Source of the DNA: Deltaproteobacteria bacterium
GTDB lineage: Bacteria; Desulfobacterota; Desulfobulbia; Desulfobulbales; Desulfobulbaceae
Direction of reading: 5' to 3'
NCBI GenBank assembly: GCA_024280455.1
Contig: JAJRQC010000028.1
Location: forward strand, 1 to 64,000
DNA: 64,000 nt
The position numbers and the translations under genes were made by a program. How positions within the stretch are numbered: position 1 is the first letter of the stretch; each line of letters starts with the position of its first letter. Shown here in pieces: positions 52,126 to 61,013 of the stretch. The notes under the pieces are model-generated. The model saw nothing but the letters and a program-made list of their open reading frames with translations, did not search any database and had not been told where the DNA came from.

Positions 52126-52277
52126 GATTTATCAATCATACAGCGATTGCATTGCAATGAAAAGAAAAATAGGCCAAAAAAATGCTGTCGATCGCTGGGG
52201 TGAGGAGAGGGGGCCGCCTGATCGAAATTACCGGTCCTGTTTAGAAAGGAGGCGGTAATTCCGGAGGCTTGCTTTTT

Positions 52278-52306
52278 GTCAGGTCGGCATGTCCTGCCGA
52301 CCTGAC
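52278..52306. other. 12-bp perfect stem-loop between rplI and dnaB
   Basis: GTCAGGTCGGCA and its exact complement around a TGTCC loop, in the 191-bp gap. There is no T-tract on the minus strand, so it is more likely a partial terminator or an RNA-processing hairpin than a full stop for the operon. Confidence 0.7.
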
Positions 52307-52316
52307 GGGGAAAGAC

Positions 52317-52790
52317 TTATTCTTTTTTCGCTGTGTCTGATTCTTTCCCTTCCGGGACGATTAGAACGGTAAGCGAAGTGGTCATCTGGTAGCCTACTTT
52401 AACAGTGACTGTTGTTTCTCCGATATTTTTAATGGGCTCAGGCAGAAGGATGGAACGACGGTCAAGGGTAACGCCGTTTTCCGCGAGCTGATCGGCAATA
52501 TCTTTGGTACCGACTGAGCCGAACAGACGATTTTCACCGCCGACCCGACGGGAAATAGTGACGGTTTTTGTTTCAAGTTGAGCCGCCAGAGCTTCTGCAT
52601 TTTTCTGGTCGGTTTCCCTGCGTTTGGTGATGGCCTGCTGCTCATGTTTGAGTCGTGCCAGCGCAGCCTTGTTTACAGCCACAGCCTTCTGCTGAGGAAT
52701 AAGATAATTCCTTGCATAGCCTGGTTTAACCTTGACAAGGTCACCCTCTAGTCCCAAGGTGTCAATAGTTTCTTTGAGTATGATTTCCAT
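52317..52790 (-). CDS. rplI: 50S ribosomal protein L9
   Basis: A 157-residue protein with the L9 N-domain (MEIILKETIDTLGLEGDLVK, VKPGYARNYLIPQQKAVAV), the long connecting helix (about 42–80) and C-domain (GSVGTKDIADQLAENGVTLD, IKNIGETTVTVKVGYQMTTS). GAGGG precedes the ATG. It sits in the usual rpsF–rpsR–rplI–dnaB order, with the DUF2232 gene inserted, as in many relatives. Confidence 0.97.
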   Translation of the reverse strand: MEIILKETIDTLGLEGDLVKVKPGYARNYLIPQQKAVAVNKAALARLKHEQQAITKRRETDQKNAEALAAQLETKTVTISRRVGGENRLFGSVGTKDIADQLAENGVTLDRRSILLPEPIKNIGETTVTVKVGYQMTTSLTVLIVPEGKESDTAKKE

Positions 52791-52952
52791 GGATATTCCC
52801 TCTTGTTGTATTCATCGAAAGCACCCTGGTGCCGTCGATTGTATTCAATTGTAAGTGCGGTCTTTATCTCAAGACGAATGGTACTTGGTATTCAATATTT
52901 AAATCCTGTAAATCCTGTACTGCGGATTGTCAGGGAATCATTATGTCAATGC

Positions 52953-53951
52953 CTACCGGTCAGGATCCGATTTGGGCCCTTGCGATGGAGGTTCATCCTC
53001 TTTTTCAGGTCTGAGGTTCATCCAGGTGTCACCAATCCCTAACAGAGTAATCAGCACCAGACCATAACTCTGGATGACCAGCATAACATACAGCAATACT
53101 CTGAGGTAGGCGGGAACCTTCCATCTGCCGAGCAGGTGAATGAATACTGCCAGGCCCTGGAAAAAGTAGACAACACCTGAGACCAGAATCATATTCAGCC
53201 CCAGGTCTTTTAACCCGTTGTTGCTGAGCAGAAAGAGAATGGTTGCAGCAATGGGTATCCAGACCAGCTGTTCCGGCAACTTCCAGGAGCTGTAGGGCGG
53301 TCGATTCGTTTTGTCAGGGTGTCTTCGCAACAGTAAACTGTTCAAGACAACCTGATTCATCCATACGGTAACAAGAACGCTGCAGCAGAGGATACCCGGT
53401 AGAATTCTCGGTATCAACTCGCGGAGTTCAATGATGACCGTGGACAGTCTAGCCTGCATCTCGGCCGGCAACTCGGAGTTTGTTTTGTACAATTCGTAGG
53501 TCTGTACAAAACCGGCATCAAGCAGGTCGACAAGGTGCTGGTAGGGCTGTATCCCTGAAAAAATACCGTATATAGTCCAGAAGACAAACCAGCTGATGCC
53601 AAGGGTTAAGACGCTGTAGCCTCCGGTCACGGCCTCACTTTTATTTGACCGTCCACAGGCATACAGACTGTAGCCCAGTGGAATGAGGGTCAGGGTAAAG
53701 AGAAAAAGTTCCAGTTGCCCTGACAACAGTGCGACAGCGCCAGCTATCAGTAGACTGTTTCGCAGGGTAATGACTCCCTTCTCATTGCCTTCCACTGTCA
53801 GTACATATGCAACAGGGACTGCAAGGACCCCGAGAAGCCATCCAAAAAGGGAAGGCAACAGGGTCGGAATAAAATAGATGGCTGCAATTAAGAGAACCAG
53901 CCGGGAGAAAAAAGGTGACCCTTTCCAGCCTGCGCTATCCGGCGCTGTCAT
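52953..53951 (-). CDS. DUF2232 (YybS-like) membrane protein
   Basis: A 332-residue integral membrane protein with about eight hydrophobic segments, matching the DUF2232 family in length, topology and position between rpsR and rplI. The function is unknown; the family belongs to the ECF-S/YybS-like group, and a vitamin- or substrate-binding role has been suggested only by fold. The C-terminal tail (EKEDEPPSQGPKSDPDR) is charged and cytosolic. It starts 30 bp after rpsR, so it should be co-expressed with ribosomal proteins. Confidence 0.88.
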   Translation of the reverse strand: MTAPDSAGWKGSPFFSRLVLLIAAIYFIPTLLPSLFGWLLGVLAVPVAYVLTVEGNEKGVITLRNSLLIAGAVALLSGQLELFLFTLTLIPLGYSLYACGRSNKSEAVTGGYSVLTLGISWFVFWTIYGIFSGIQPYQHLVDLLDAGFVQTYELYKTNSELPAEMQARLSTVIIELRELIPRILPGILCCSVLVTVWMNQVVLNSLLLRRHPDKTNRPPYSSWKLPEQLVWIPIAATILFLLSNNGLKDLGLNMILVSGVVYFFQGLAVFIHLLGRWKVPAYLRVLLYVMLVIQSYGLVLITLLGIGDTWMNLRPEKEDEPPSQGPKSDPDR

Positions 53952-53981
53952 CTTCTGCTCAATGTTTTTGTTTAAACGTCG

Positions 53982-54221
53982 TTAAAACTGAGTCGGTCCG
54001 GTATACGGCAGCAGGGCAAGATGTCGAGCTCGTTTAATCGCCTCAGTTACCTGTCTCTGATGGGTTGCACATGTGCCCCAGATACGTTTAGGGATAATTT
54101 TGCCACGTTCTGTTACAAAATTACGCAATACTTTTGCATCTTTATAATCCATGACCAACTCTTTATCCGTGCAGAAACGACATACACGCCGTCTGTAAAA
54201 AACTCTTTTCTGTGGGGGCAT
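53982..54221 (-). CDS. rpsR: 30S ribosomal protein S18
   Basis: A 79-residue protein: [20 protein letters not shown], then [20 protein letters not shown], and [20 protein letters not shown] Cys-X2-Cys pair (CRFC) is present near residue 14, which in many bacteria is part of a zinc site. GGAG lies before the ATG, and rpsF ends 20 bp upstream. Confidence 0.97.
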   Translation of the reverse strand: MPPQKRVFYRRRVCRFCTDKELVMDYKDAKVLRNFVTERGKIIPKRIWGTCATHQRQVTEAIKRARHLALLPYTGPTQF

Positions 54222-54241
54222 TTTTTTCTCCTTAATCCAGT

Positions 54242-54790
54242 CTATTCGGTGGCAGTGGTTTTTTCAGTAGCTTCAGTTTTTTCTTCCTGCTCACCTGTTT
54301 TTTCTGTCGTTACAGTTCCTTCCGCCTTTACAGTCTCTTCTGTCGTTACAGTTTGTTCCGTCTTTACAGCTTCTTCTGTTGGTACAGTTTTCGTAGAAGT
54401 TTCTGTTGCAGTTTCTCCCGTGGTCTCTGCTTCATCAGCTTCCACGGCAGCTGCACGGGCGGCAAAACCGTCCTGTTCCCTGGTGATGGCGTCTTGGTCC
54501 ATGGCATCGGCAAGTTTAATGGTCAGGTAGCGAAGAAGACGATCATCAATCCGGAAAATACGCTCAATCTCGTTGATGGTTTTACCCGGAGCAGCGTAGT
54601 TCAGGTTAACGTAATATCCTTGAACTTCTTTCTTGATTTCATAAGCCAGCCGTTTAATACCCCAACGGTCGGTGTTGATGATCGTTCCTCCGTCATCGGT
54701 AATGATGGCGCTGGTTCGCTCTATGATTTCAGTGAATTGATCCTCGCCCAGATTTGGACGGAGAATAAATGTGGTTTCGTAATGACGCAT
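54242..54790 (-). CDS. rpsF: 30S ribosomal protein S6 with a Thr/Glu-rich C-terminal extension
   Basis: The first 110 residues are a normal S6: [40 protein letters not shown] and [18 protein letters not shown]. They are followed by about 65 extra residues made almost wholly of Thr, Glu, Val, Ala and Lys in short imperfect repeats ([18 protein letters not shown]). The DNA behind it is also repetitive (54250–54420). S6 is known for variable acidic tails, but this one is long. AGGAGG precedes the ATG. Confidence 0.94.
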   Translation of the reverse strand: MRHYETTFILRPNLGEDQFTEIIERTSAIITDDGGTIINTDRWGIKRLAYEIKKEVQGYYVNLNYAAPGKTINEIERIFRIDDRLLRYLTIKLADAMDQDAITREQDGFAARAAAVEADEAETTGETATETSTKTVPTEEAVKTEQTVTTEETVKAEGTVTTEKTGEQEEKTEATEKTTATE

Positions 54791-54869
54791 GATTCCTCCT
54801 CGTGGTCAATTTGGCCCTCGCTTCATTCCTTTCAGGTGAGAGCGAGAAGGTTATAGGTTGAAACTTTTT

Positions 54870-54897
54870 ATATTACCATCAGGGCATATGTTGTCAA
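54870..54897 (-). promoter_or_regulatory. Sigma-70 promoter of the rpsF operon
   Basis: On the minus strand, TTGACA (54892–54897), a 16-bp spacer and TAATAT (54870–54875), about 80 bp before rpsF. The rest of the 54791–55029 gap shows no gene. Confidence 0.6.
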
Positions 54898-55029
54898 GAA
54901 TTAAAAGAGGGGTTTTGCGTGATTTAAACCTGGAATGGAAGACAGGCGGGATGCAGTTCGGGAAGGTAAGTACCAAGCAGGACTCAGGACGATCTGAAAA
55001 AGTAAGTAATTACAGGATGAAATAAGATG

Positions 55030-55425
55030 TTAATCCCTGTTCTTATTTTTATTTTCCATCTCTTTTATTGCCTGCCATTGGCTGCGCAGTTCCTGATCGT
55101 TACCGGCCGGGAGACCCTTGAAAACGTGGGGGTGTCGACGAATCATTTTTTCGATAATTGCCTGCAGGGCATCATCAGTGGTAAAGGTATTCTGTTCTTT
55201 GAACATCTCGCAAAGCATGGTCAGAATAAAAAAAAGATCACCTATCTCCTCACAGATGTGTTGAGGCTCACCTTTCTCTATGGCTTCTGCAAGTTCACTG
55301 GTTTCCTCAAGGAGATATTTTTTGATACTGGCCGGAGTTTGTTTTTTATCCCAGGGGCAGCCGTTTTTACTGCGAAGTTCGCCAATGATTTCCTCAAGCC
55401 TGGATAATCGGTGCGGTTGCGTCAT
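55030..55425 (-). CDS. mazG: MazG-type nucleoside triphosphate pyrophosphohydrolase
   Basis: Hydrolyses NTPs to NMP and pyrophosphate, a house-cleaning role. The 131-residue protein has the core motif set CPWDKKQTPASIKKYLLEET, then SELAEAIEKGEPQHICEEIG and DLFFILTMLCEMF; acidic residues in EEt-E and EEiGD bind magnesium. A RRHPHVFKGLPA block closes the domain. It is a single-domain form, about half the length of E. coli MazG, and ends in a polar tail. I see no sign of a lost second half downstream. Confidence 0.93.
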   Translation of the reverse strand: MTQPHRLSRLEEIIGELRSKNGCPWDKKQTPASIKKYLLEETSELAEAIEKGEPQHICEEIGDLFFILTMLCEMFKEQNTFTTDDALQAIIEKMIRRHPHVFKGLPAGNDQELRSQWQAIKEMENKNKNRD

Positions 55426-55619
55426 TGAGTTGAAAGAGAACCCTTCGAAGTGGATGACTTTGACACGATCAGCACATTGCAGCGAGCTGAAAAAGTGCGT
55501 CGGCCCGGATTAAAAAAAACAGGATCATTGCAAGTAACCGGTTCCCGGCATTTTCTGGAATGACATTTTAAGTATGTCTGTACTCTGTTGGGACTGGCTA
55601 AGCTCTATGGGCCATCAGA

Positions 55620-56183
55620 TCATTCATTGATGACCTGCAACGCTTTGTCGATTCTTTCATAATCGCTAAGGCTGCTTTTGCGCAGAATATCATCAATACG
55701 ATCAAGTTTCAGCTGAAAACCGGCCGCAGCAATTTCAAGATCCTGTATGGTTTGAGCGGCGGAGGATTCGGTTACATCCATCGCATTACGTAGATCATCT
55801 GCGTTGCGGACCAGAGATCTCAGCTGGGCGATCTTGTCGAGCCGAAAAAAAAGTTCATCAAAGTTGACCGGTTTTTCAAGGTAATCCGAGGCCCCTTTTT
55901 TCATGGCAGCAACAGCCGTGTCGATTGATGAGTGCGCTGTAATGACAATAACCTCTGTCAGGACATCGCGTTCTTTTGCAATTTGCAGAAGCTCGATACC
56001 GCCGATATCTCCGGGCATGACCAGGTCGGTGATAATTACATCAAAATGTGAACGATCCAGGTATCCGGCGGCTTCAATGCCGTCAACCGCAACCTTCACG
56101 GTATATCCGGCATCCTGAAGCCTTTTTTCAAAAAGACGCCTGATGACGGGATCGTCGTCAGCAACAAGAATTGACATGGTCAT
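55620..56183 (-). CDS. Response regulator with a C-terminal helical extension
   Basis: A 187-residue protein: receiver domain (about 1–122) with the acidic pair in LVADDDPV, phosphoacceptor in VIITDLVMPGDIGGIELLQI, Thr/Ser switch and Lys in YLEKPVNF. A 65-residue helical tail lacks any DNA-binding motif. This suggests an adaptor acting by protein contact, probably within the adjacent chemotaxis set; cheR starts about 940 bp further along the same strand's upstream side. GGAG lies seven bases before the ATG at 56183. Confidence 0.9.
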   Translation of the reverse strand: MTMSILVADDDPVIRRLFEKRLQDAGYTVKVAVDGIEAAGYLDRSHFDVIITDLVMPGDIGGIELLQIAKERDVLTEVIVITAHSSIDTAVAAMKKGASDYLEKPVNFDELFFRLDKIAQLRSLVRNADDLRNAMDVTESSAAQTIQDLEIAAAGFQLKLDRIDDILRKSSLSDYERIDKALQVINE

Positions 56184-56287
56184 ATGGAATCTCCTCGCTT
56201 GGTATCAACCTGTTTGGTTCCTGGACGAAAGTCAACTATAACGTATTCTCAGGATGTTGAAAAAATATTTAATTTTTCGTTCAGGCA

Positions 56288-57124
56288 TTATTTAAGTTGA
56301 TAAAAAATAGAACGCAGGTGTCGTTTCGGCACAAAACGTGGACAGATGCCGGTCAGTGATTCGGTGGAACCAATGATCAGGTATCCATCGGGTTCCAGGG
56401 TATCGGCAATTTTATTAAAAAGCTTTTTTCGGTCTTCAAGTGTGAAGTAAATAGCAACATTTCGACAGAAAACTATATCAAATTTTCCCAAACCGGAAAA
56501 GGGCAGCATCAGGTTTAGCTTGCGGAAATTCACCATGGCCCTGATTTCATCTTTAATCTTCCAAAATCCGCCGGTCATGGTGAAATACTTAGTTAATTTA
56601 TCCCGAGCCAGGCCACGTTCAATTTCAAACTTATTATATTTTCCTGTGCTTGCCTGGGTCACGGCCGACTCTGAAATATCGGTTCCCAGAAGTTTGATTG
56701 AGTATTTCGAGGTGTCGCCAAGCAGTTCCTTGAGGACAATGGAAATGGAATAGATCTCCTGGCCGGTTGATGACGCCGCACTCCAGATCCGAATGGGCGT
56801 TTTCATCAGGGCTGATCTCGGGGTGCGGGCGTCAATGAGTTCGGGTAGGATTTTATGCTGCAGGAGTTCAAACGGTCCGGTATCGCGAAAAAAAAGGGTC
56901 TCATTGGTGGAAATGGCATCAATAATCTGTTTTTCAATGGTCTTGCGAGCATCTCTTTTTGCCTTCAGGTAGAGCTCCTGATAGTTGCCGCACCCATTTT
57001 CTTCGGCAATGGCAGACAGTCTTGTCTCAAGGAGATATTTTTTTGAGGCATCAAGATGTATCCCGCATATATCATGGATATACTTTGTGATAGTCTTGAG
57101 TTCTTCGGGAGTAATTTTGATCAT
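56288..57124 (-). CDS. cheR: Chemotaxis protein methyltransferase CheR
   Basis: Methylates glutamates on chemoreceptors with S-adenosylmethionine. The 278-residue protein has the N-terminal helical domain (about 1–75) and the methyltransferase fold: TNETLFFRDTGPFELL, RIWSAASSTGQEIYSISIVL (SAM-binding loop, Ser for the more usual Cys), LLGTDISESAV, FDIVFCRNVAIYF and LEPDGYLIIGSTESL. No pentapeptide-binding motif tail is visible. It lies 17 bp after cheB. Confidence 0.95.
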   Translation of the reverse strand: MIKITPEELKTITKYIHDICGIHLDASKKYLLETRLSAIAEENGCGNYQELYLKAKRDARKTIEKQIIDAISTNETLFFRDTGPFELLQHKILPELIDARTPRSALMKTPIRIWSAASSTGQEIYSISIVLKELLGDTSKYSIKLLGTDISESAVTQASTGKYNKFEIERGLARDKLTKYFTMTGGFWKIKDEIRAMVNFRKLNLMLPFSGLGKFDIVFCRNVAIYFTLEDRKKLFNKIADTLEPDGYLIIGSTESLTGICPRFVPKRHLRSIFYQLK

Positions 57125-57141
57125 AATCGTCGGCGACTGAG

Positions 57142-58251
57142 CTATTTTACCGTCTTCACAATTTCTGCAGCTATACGATCAAGAGGCGCAACCACATCAA
57201 CCAGCCCTTTTTCAGCAGGTGCTTTCGGCATGCCGTAGACCACGCAGGATGCCTGATCCTGACCAATGACAACTGCCCCCTTCTTTTTAAGAATATCCAG
57301 TCCTTTGGTGCCGTCGGAGCCCATGCCTGTCATGATAACCGCTGTTGTCCTGCCGACATAATAGTCGGCAACCGAGCGAAAGAGATAGTCAACTGACGGT
57401 TTACAGGAATTTTCAGGGGGATCATTGGTGATCTTTACAAGACGGCTCTGCCCGTCCGTGGAGGCGACAAGTTTCATCTGCTTACCGCCTGGAGCAATAT
57501 AGGCGACATTGGGTTGAATGGCCTCGCCGTCTTCCGCCTCTTTGACGGTAATGGCACATTTTGTATTCAGACTGCCGGCCAGGGATCTGGTAAAGACAGG
57601 CGGCATATGTTGGACCAGAACAATGGGCACACCGATATCTGCGGGCAGCATGGGCATCATCCGACTGAGTGCATTGGGGCCGCCGGTTGAAATACCCAGC
57701 GCTATAATTTCCGATTTGCCGCGACGGGCTACAGTTTGCCCGGTGACAGCTGCAGGCCGGGCTGCAGGTTGCCGTATGCCGGTCTTCCGTACCAGGGTCG
57801 TCGGATGGGGGCGTGATCCCATGGATCCGACCGTGGTCCTTCCGGTCTGAAAGGCTTTGATCAGAGGCGTCAGCAGGATGCGTAACTGTTTTTTGCTGTC
57901 GGCTATGTTTGTGGTGCTGGGCTTGAGTAGAAAATCAAAAGCCCCGAGTTCCAGGGCCTTCATGGTCATGTCTCCACCCTCGGTGGTGAGGGTCGATACC
58001 ATGATGGCACTGACTTCAGGAGCCTCTTTCTGCAGGTGCTCCAGGACTTCAATGCCATTCATCTCCGGCATTTCAATGTCAAGGGTCAGGAGATCGGGCT
58101 TGAGAATGCGGATTTTTGAAAGGGCAATTTTCCCGTTATGGGCTACGCCGACGACCTCTACACCTGGAATTTCATCAAGAACATCACTGACGGCCTTGCG
58201 ATAGACAATGGTATCGTCAACAACAAGGACTTTTATTTTTTTGGTCAGCAT
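57142..58251 (-). CDS. cheB: Protein-glutamate methylesterase/deamidase CheB
   Basis: Removes receptor methyl groups and deamidates glutamines. The 369-residue protein has a receiver domain (VLVVDDTIVYRKAV, phosphoacceptor in LLTLDIEMPEMNG), a basic linker (about 140–185) and the esterase domain with the catalytic triad in LGISTGGPNAL (Ser), VQHMPPVFT (His) and MTGMGSDGTKGLD (Asp). Phosphorylation by CheA should activate it. It stands between cheW and cheR in the same orientation. Confidence 0.96.
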   Translation of the reverse strand: MLTKKIKVLVVDDTIVYRKAVSDVLDEIPGVEVVGVAHNGKIALSKIRILKPDLLTLDIEMPEMNGIEVLEHLQKEAPEVSAIMVSTLTTEGGDMTMKALELGAFDFLLKPSTTNIADSKKQLRILLTPLIKAFQTGRTTVGSMGSRPHPTTLVRKTGIRQPAARPAAVTGQTVARRGKSEIIALGISTGGPNALSRMMPMLPADIGVPIVLVQHMPPVFTRSLAGSLNTKCAITVKEAEDGEAIQPNVAYIAPGGKQMKLVASTDGQSRLVKITNDPPENSCKPSVDYLFRSVADYYVGRTTAVIMTGMGSDGTKGLDILKKKGAVVIGQDQASCVVYGMPKAPAEKGLVDVVAPLDRIAAEIVKTVK

Positions 58252-58438
58252 AAAATTTTTAACAGTCCGGTCGGTTTTTACCTGTAAAACCTGAACCGGG
58301 GCTGGTTGATTGTATAAAGAATGACTGCGTAGTGGAGACAGGACTCCTGTTTGACCCGACAGATCAAGACACGTTTAAAGAGACTACCGTTTGTTTTCAG
58401 GCAAAGAGCTGTACCCTGGGAATAGGCGGTGGTGTCCT

Positions 58439-58927
58439 TCAGCTGTCGAACTGACCATGTCTTCCCCGATGGCTCTCGCTATCAATTTTCAGGCCCTCCT
58501 CCACGTTGAGGATTCCTATAAGTTTGTCTTCCGTCTTGTAGACCCCGGTGAAAAAGCCCCCCTGGATGCCGCTCATGTTGGCAGGGGCGGATTCAATACG
58601 ATCGGGATCCGCCATCACAACATCACTTATTTTACGGACAAGTAGGCCGATATGTTCACTCGGTGCGTTGACGATAATATTTCTAGGGTCATCTTCCAGG
58701 TTTGTCTCTCCCAATCCGAGTTTTTTACCAAGGTCAACAATGGTGACAATCTGGCCCCGCAGGTTGAGAATGCCGGTGACATAGTCAGGTGCCTGGGGGA
58801 CTTTTGTCATCTCCATTAATTTATTTATTTCCTGAACTTTGAGGATATCCATGCCGCAAAGGGCGTCACCTATATAAAAGGTGGCAAGTTCCAGAATGTT
58901 TTTATTTGTGATTGGGTTTGGTTCCAT
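58439..58927 (-). CDS. cheW: Chemotaxis coupling protein CheW
   Basis: Links receptors to CheA in the signalling array. The 162-residue protein shows the CheW fold: LELATFYIGDALCGMDILKV, then TKVPQAPDYVTGILNLRGQI, VTIVDLGKKLGLGE, and VRKISDVVMADPDRIESAP. It lies 32 bp after the neighbouring chemoreceptor gene. The last 17 residues (SESHRGRHGQFDS) are unlike typical ends and may be a local frame artefact or a natural tail. Confidence 0.94.
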   Translation of the reverse strand: MEPNPITNKNILELATFYIGDALCGMDILKVQEINKLMEMTKVPQAPDYVTGILNLRGQIVTIVDLGKKLGLGETNLEDDPRNIIVNAPSEHIGLLVRKISDVVMADPDRIESAPANMSGIQGGFFTGVYKTEDKLIGILNVEEGLKIDSESHRGRHGQFDS

Positions 58928-58958
58928 GGTTATTACTCTTATTTTGAATATGAATGGA

Positions 58959-60944
58959 TTAACTTACTTTGAATTTCTCGATCAGGACACGGAGGTCACC
59001 TGCGTATTGTTTGAGTTCGTCCGCTTTTTTCTTAACTTGCCCGGTTCCCTGTGAAATCTCTTCAGCTGTCTGGTTAACCTGAGCTACATCAGAAGCAATT
59101 TCCTGGGAGACTGAAGAGCTTTGCGCAACATTTTCAGCGACCTCACCGATCCCTTCTCCAGCCTGCTGGATATTCGTGGTCAGTTCGGTCATGGTGCCGG
59201 CCTGTTCCTCCAAGGCGGTTGCGATTTTGGAGACAATTTCATCGATCTCGTTGATGATTTCGGTAATGGTCCGGATACCGTTTACAGTGACATTGGTGGA
59301 GCTCTGGATGCTTTCTATTCGTTGTTTGATCGCACCGGTAGCCTCGGCAGTCTGCTTGGCAAGATCCTTGATCTCATTGGCGACGACCGCAAAGCCCTTA
59401 CCGGCTTCACCGGCCCTGGCTGCTTCAATTGTTGCGTTTAAGGCCAACAGGTTTGTCTGCGAGGATATCTCGTTGATTGTTTCAGTGACCTTGCCAATGT
59501 CCTTGGCTGAATGACCAAGCTCATCAACCTTGTCTGAGATATCGCTGGCCTCATTGACAGCCTGATCGGTTATCCTTTTGGCATTGGCTGTGGACTGTTG
59601 AATTTCATTGACCGTACGGGTAATCTCCTCGGTGGCCGTGGTCATCATATTAACGTTTGCTGCAGCCTCTTCAGTGGCAGCGGCAACACTGCTCATGTTT
59701 GAACTCATCTCTTCAGCCGCCGCCGCAACACTTTCAGAGCGCTGGGCGGATTCAGAGGCGCCTGCATCCATTTCTTTGGAGACTTGTGCCAGATTGTCCG
59801 ACGAATGATTCAGATTGTTGCTGTTTGCACTGATATCCTCAACCATGGTGCGTACACTGCTGATAAAGGTGTTCAGATAGGTGTTGAGTTCTGAAAATTC
59901 ATCCTGAGCGTTAATATTGCCGACATTGGGCTGTAGCCTGAGGTCACCTCGGCTGGCTCTTTCAAGTCGGCTGTTCATTGCTTTGAGTGGCCGATCAATC
60001 AAGCGTTGAAAAATGAAAAAGACCAGGGTCAGGACGACACAAAGGGCCAGCAAACCTGCTAGAACGATACTGAACGCCGACTTTTTTGCGGCTGACAGGT
60101 CGTCTGTGATGTCCTTGGGGATGGCCAGAATACCGACTGTTTTACCGCTGTAATCCTGGAGCGGCATATAGGCGGTCATCAGTTCCCGGTTGTTTTTAGA
60201 GACGCTGATAATTCTTGTCTCTTTACCCTGCATGACCTCCTTTAAAAAAGAAAAATCCTGTTGTGGTAGAGTCTGGTTGTCGGTTTTTGCCTGGTATTTG
60301 AATTCGTTACCGGACGGCACCACAACCAGGATTTCGGATTTGACGGTTTTTTTGACTAATTGCAACAGCTTGTCATTAATGGGGGCGCCAAACTCTACCG
60401 ATCCGGCATGCTTGCCCTGGTAAGAAACCGGGACCACTGCCCGGATAGAGAGTCCGGCTTTGCCGACCTCAATTCCGGATGCCTCTTTCCTGTCCCGATT
60501 AACGGACACTACGGTATGACGAAACCCGGACAGGTCATCGCCAAATTTTTTTGGTTTTTGCAACCGCAGAAAAGAGGTAGCCGGCGCCAGGTGGAAGTGA
60601 AAAACATTGAGGTCGATAATTGATTTCAGATCCTTATACATGGGTAGGGTAATATTGAGTAAATCTTCCCTGTTTTGTTCAAAGAGATCCTTTTTAACGG
60701 ATGGAATGTCGGCAACGGTCTTGGCCAGCAGACTGAGTTGATCAGTGGTGTCAACTATCAGCTTGTCCTTGATCTGAATGACATTCTCCTGCAGGTCTGT
60801 CTGTGCCTGCTCTATGGTTGTGCTGATGGTGTTGCGGTAGACTAGGAGTACCGGAATGAGGACCATGACGGCAATAAGAACACCAAGGGATAAAAGAAGT
60901 TTGCTTTTTACCCTTTTGGGCAAAAGATGTGTAAAGAAATTCAT
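58959..60944 (-). CDS. Methyl-accepting chemotaxis protein with a double-Cache-type sensor
   Basis: A 661-residue receptor: one membrane helix (about 15–36), a large periplasmic sensor (about 37–285), a second helix (about 290–312), HAMP (about 315–370) and a long cytoplasmic signalling domain with the tip [20 protein letters not shown]. The sensor contains [20 protein letters not shown] and [20 protein letters not shown], characteristic of the dCache_3 type. No methylation-enzyme tether is seen at the end ([11 protein letters not shown]). Placed between cheA and cheW, it is probably the cluster's own receptor. Confidence 0.94.
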   Translation of the reverse strand: MNFFTHLLPKRVKSKLLLSLGVLIAVMVLIPVLLVYRNTISTTIEQAQTDLQENVIQIKDKLIVDTTDQLSLLAKTVADIPSVKKDLFEQNREDLLNITLPMYKDLKSIIDLNVFHFHLAPATSFLRLQKPKKFGDDLSGFRHTVVSVNRDRKEASGIEVGKAGLSIRAVVPVSYQGKHAGSVEFGAPINDKLLQLVKKTVKSEILVVVPSGNEFKYQAKTDNQTLPQQDFSFLKEVMQGKETRIISVSKNNRELMTAYMPLQDYSGKTVGILAIPKDITDDLSAAKKSAFSIVLAGLLALCVVLTLVFFIFQRLIDRPLKAMNSRLERASRGDLRLQPNVGNINAQDEFSELNTYLNTFISSVRTMVEDISANSNNLNHSSDNLAQVSKEMDAGASESAQRSESVAAAAEEMSSNMSSVAAATEEAAANVNMMTTATEEITRTVNEIQQSTANAKRITDQAVNEASDISDKVDELGHSAKDIGKVTETINEISSQTNLLALNATIEAARAGEAGKGFAVVANEIKDLAKQTAEATGAIKQRIESIQSSTNVTVNGIRTITEIINEIDEIVSKIATALEEQAGTMTELTTNIQQAGEGIGEVAENVAQSSSVSQEIASDVAQVNQTAEEISQGTGQVKKKADELKQYAGDLRVLIEKFKVS

Positions 60945-61013
60945 TGATTTTCAACCTGGTTTTTTTTAAAAAAAATGCTCGGTGCTATCCTGTTGTTTCT
61001 GTCTTCTTTCATT

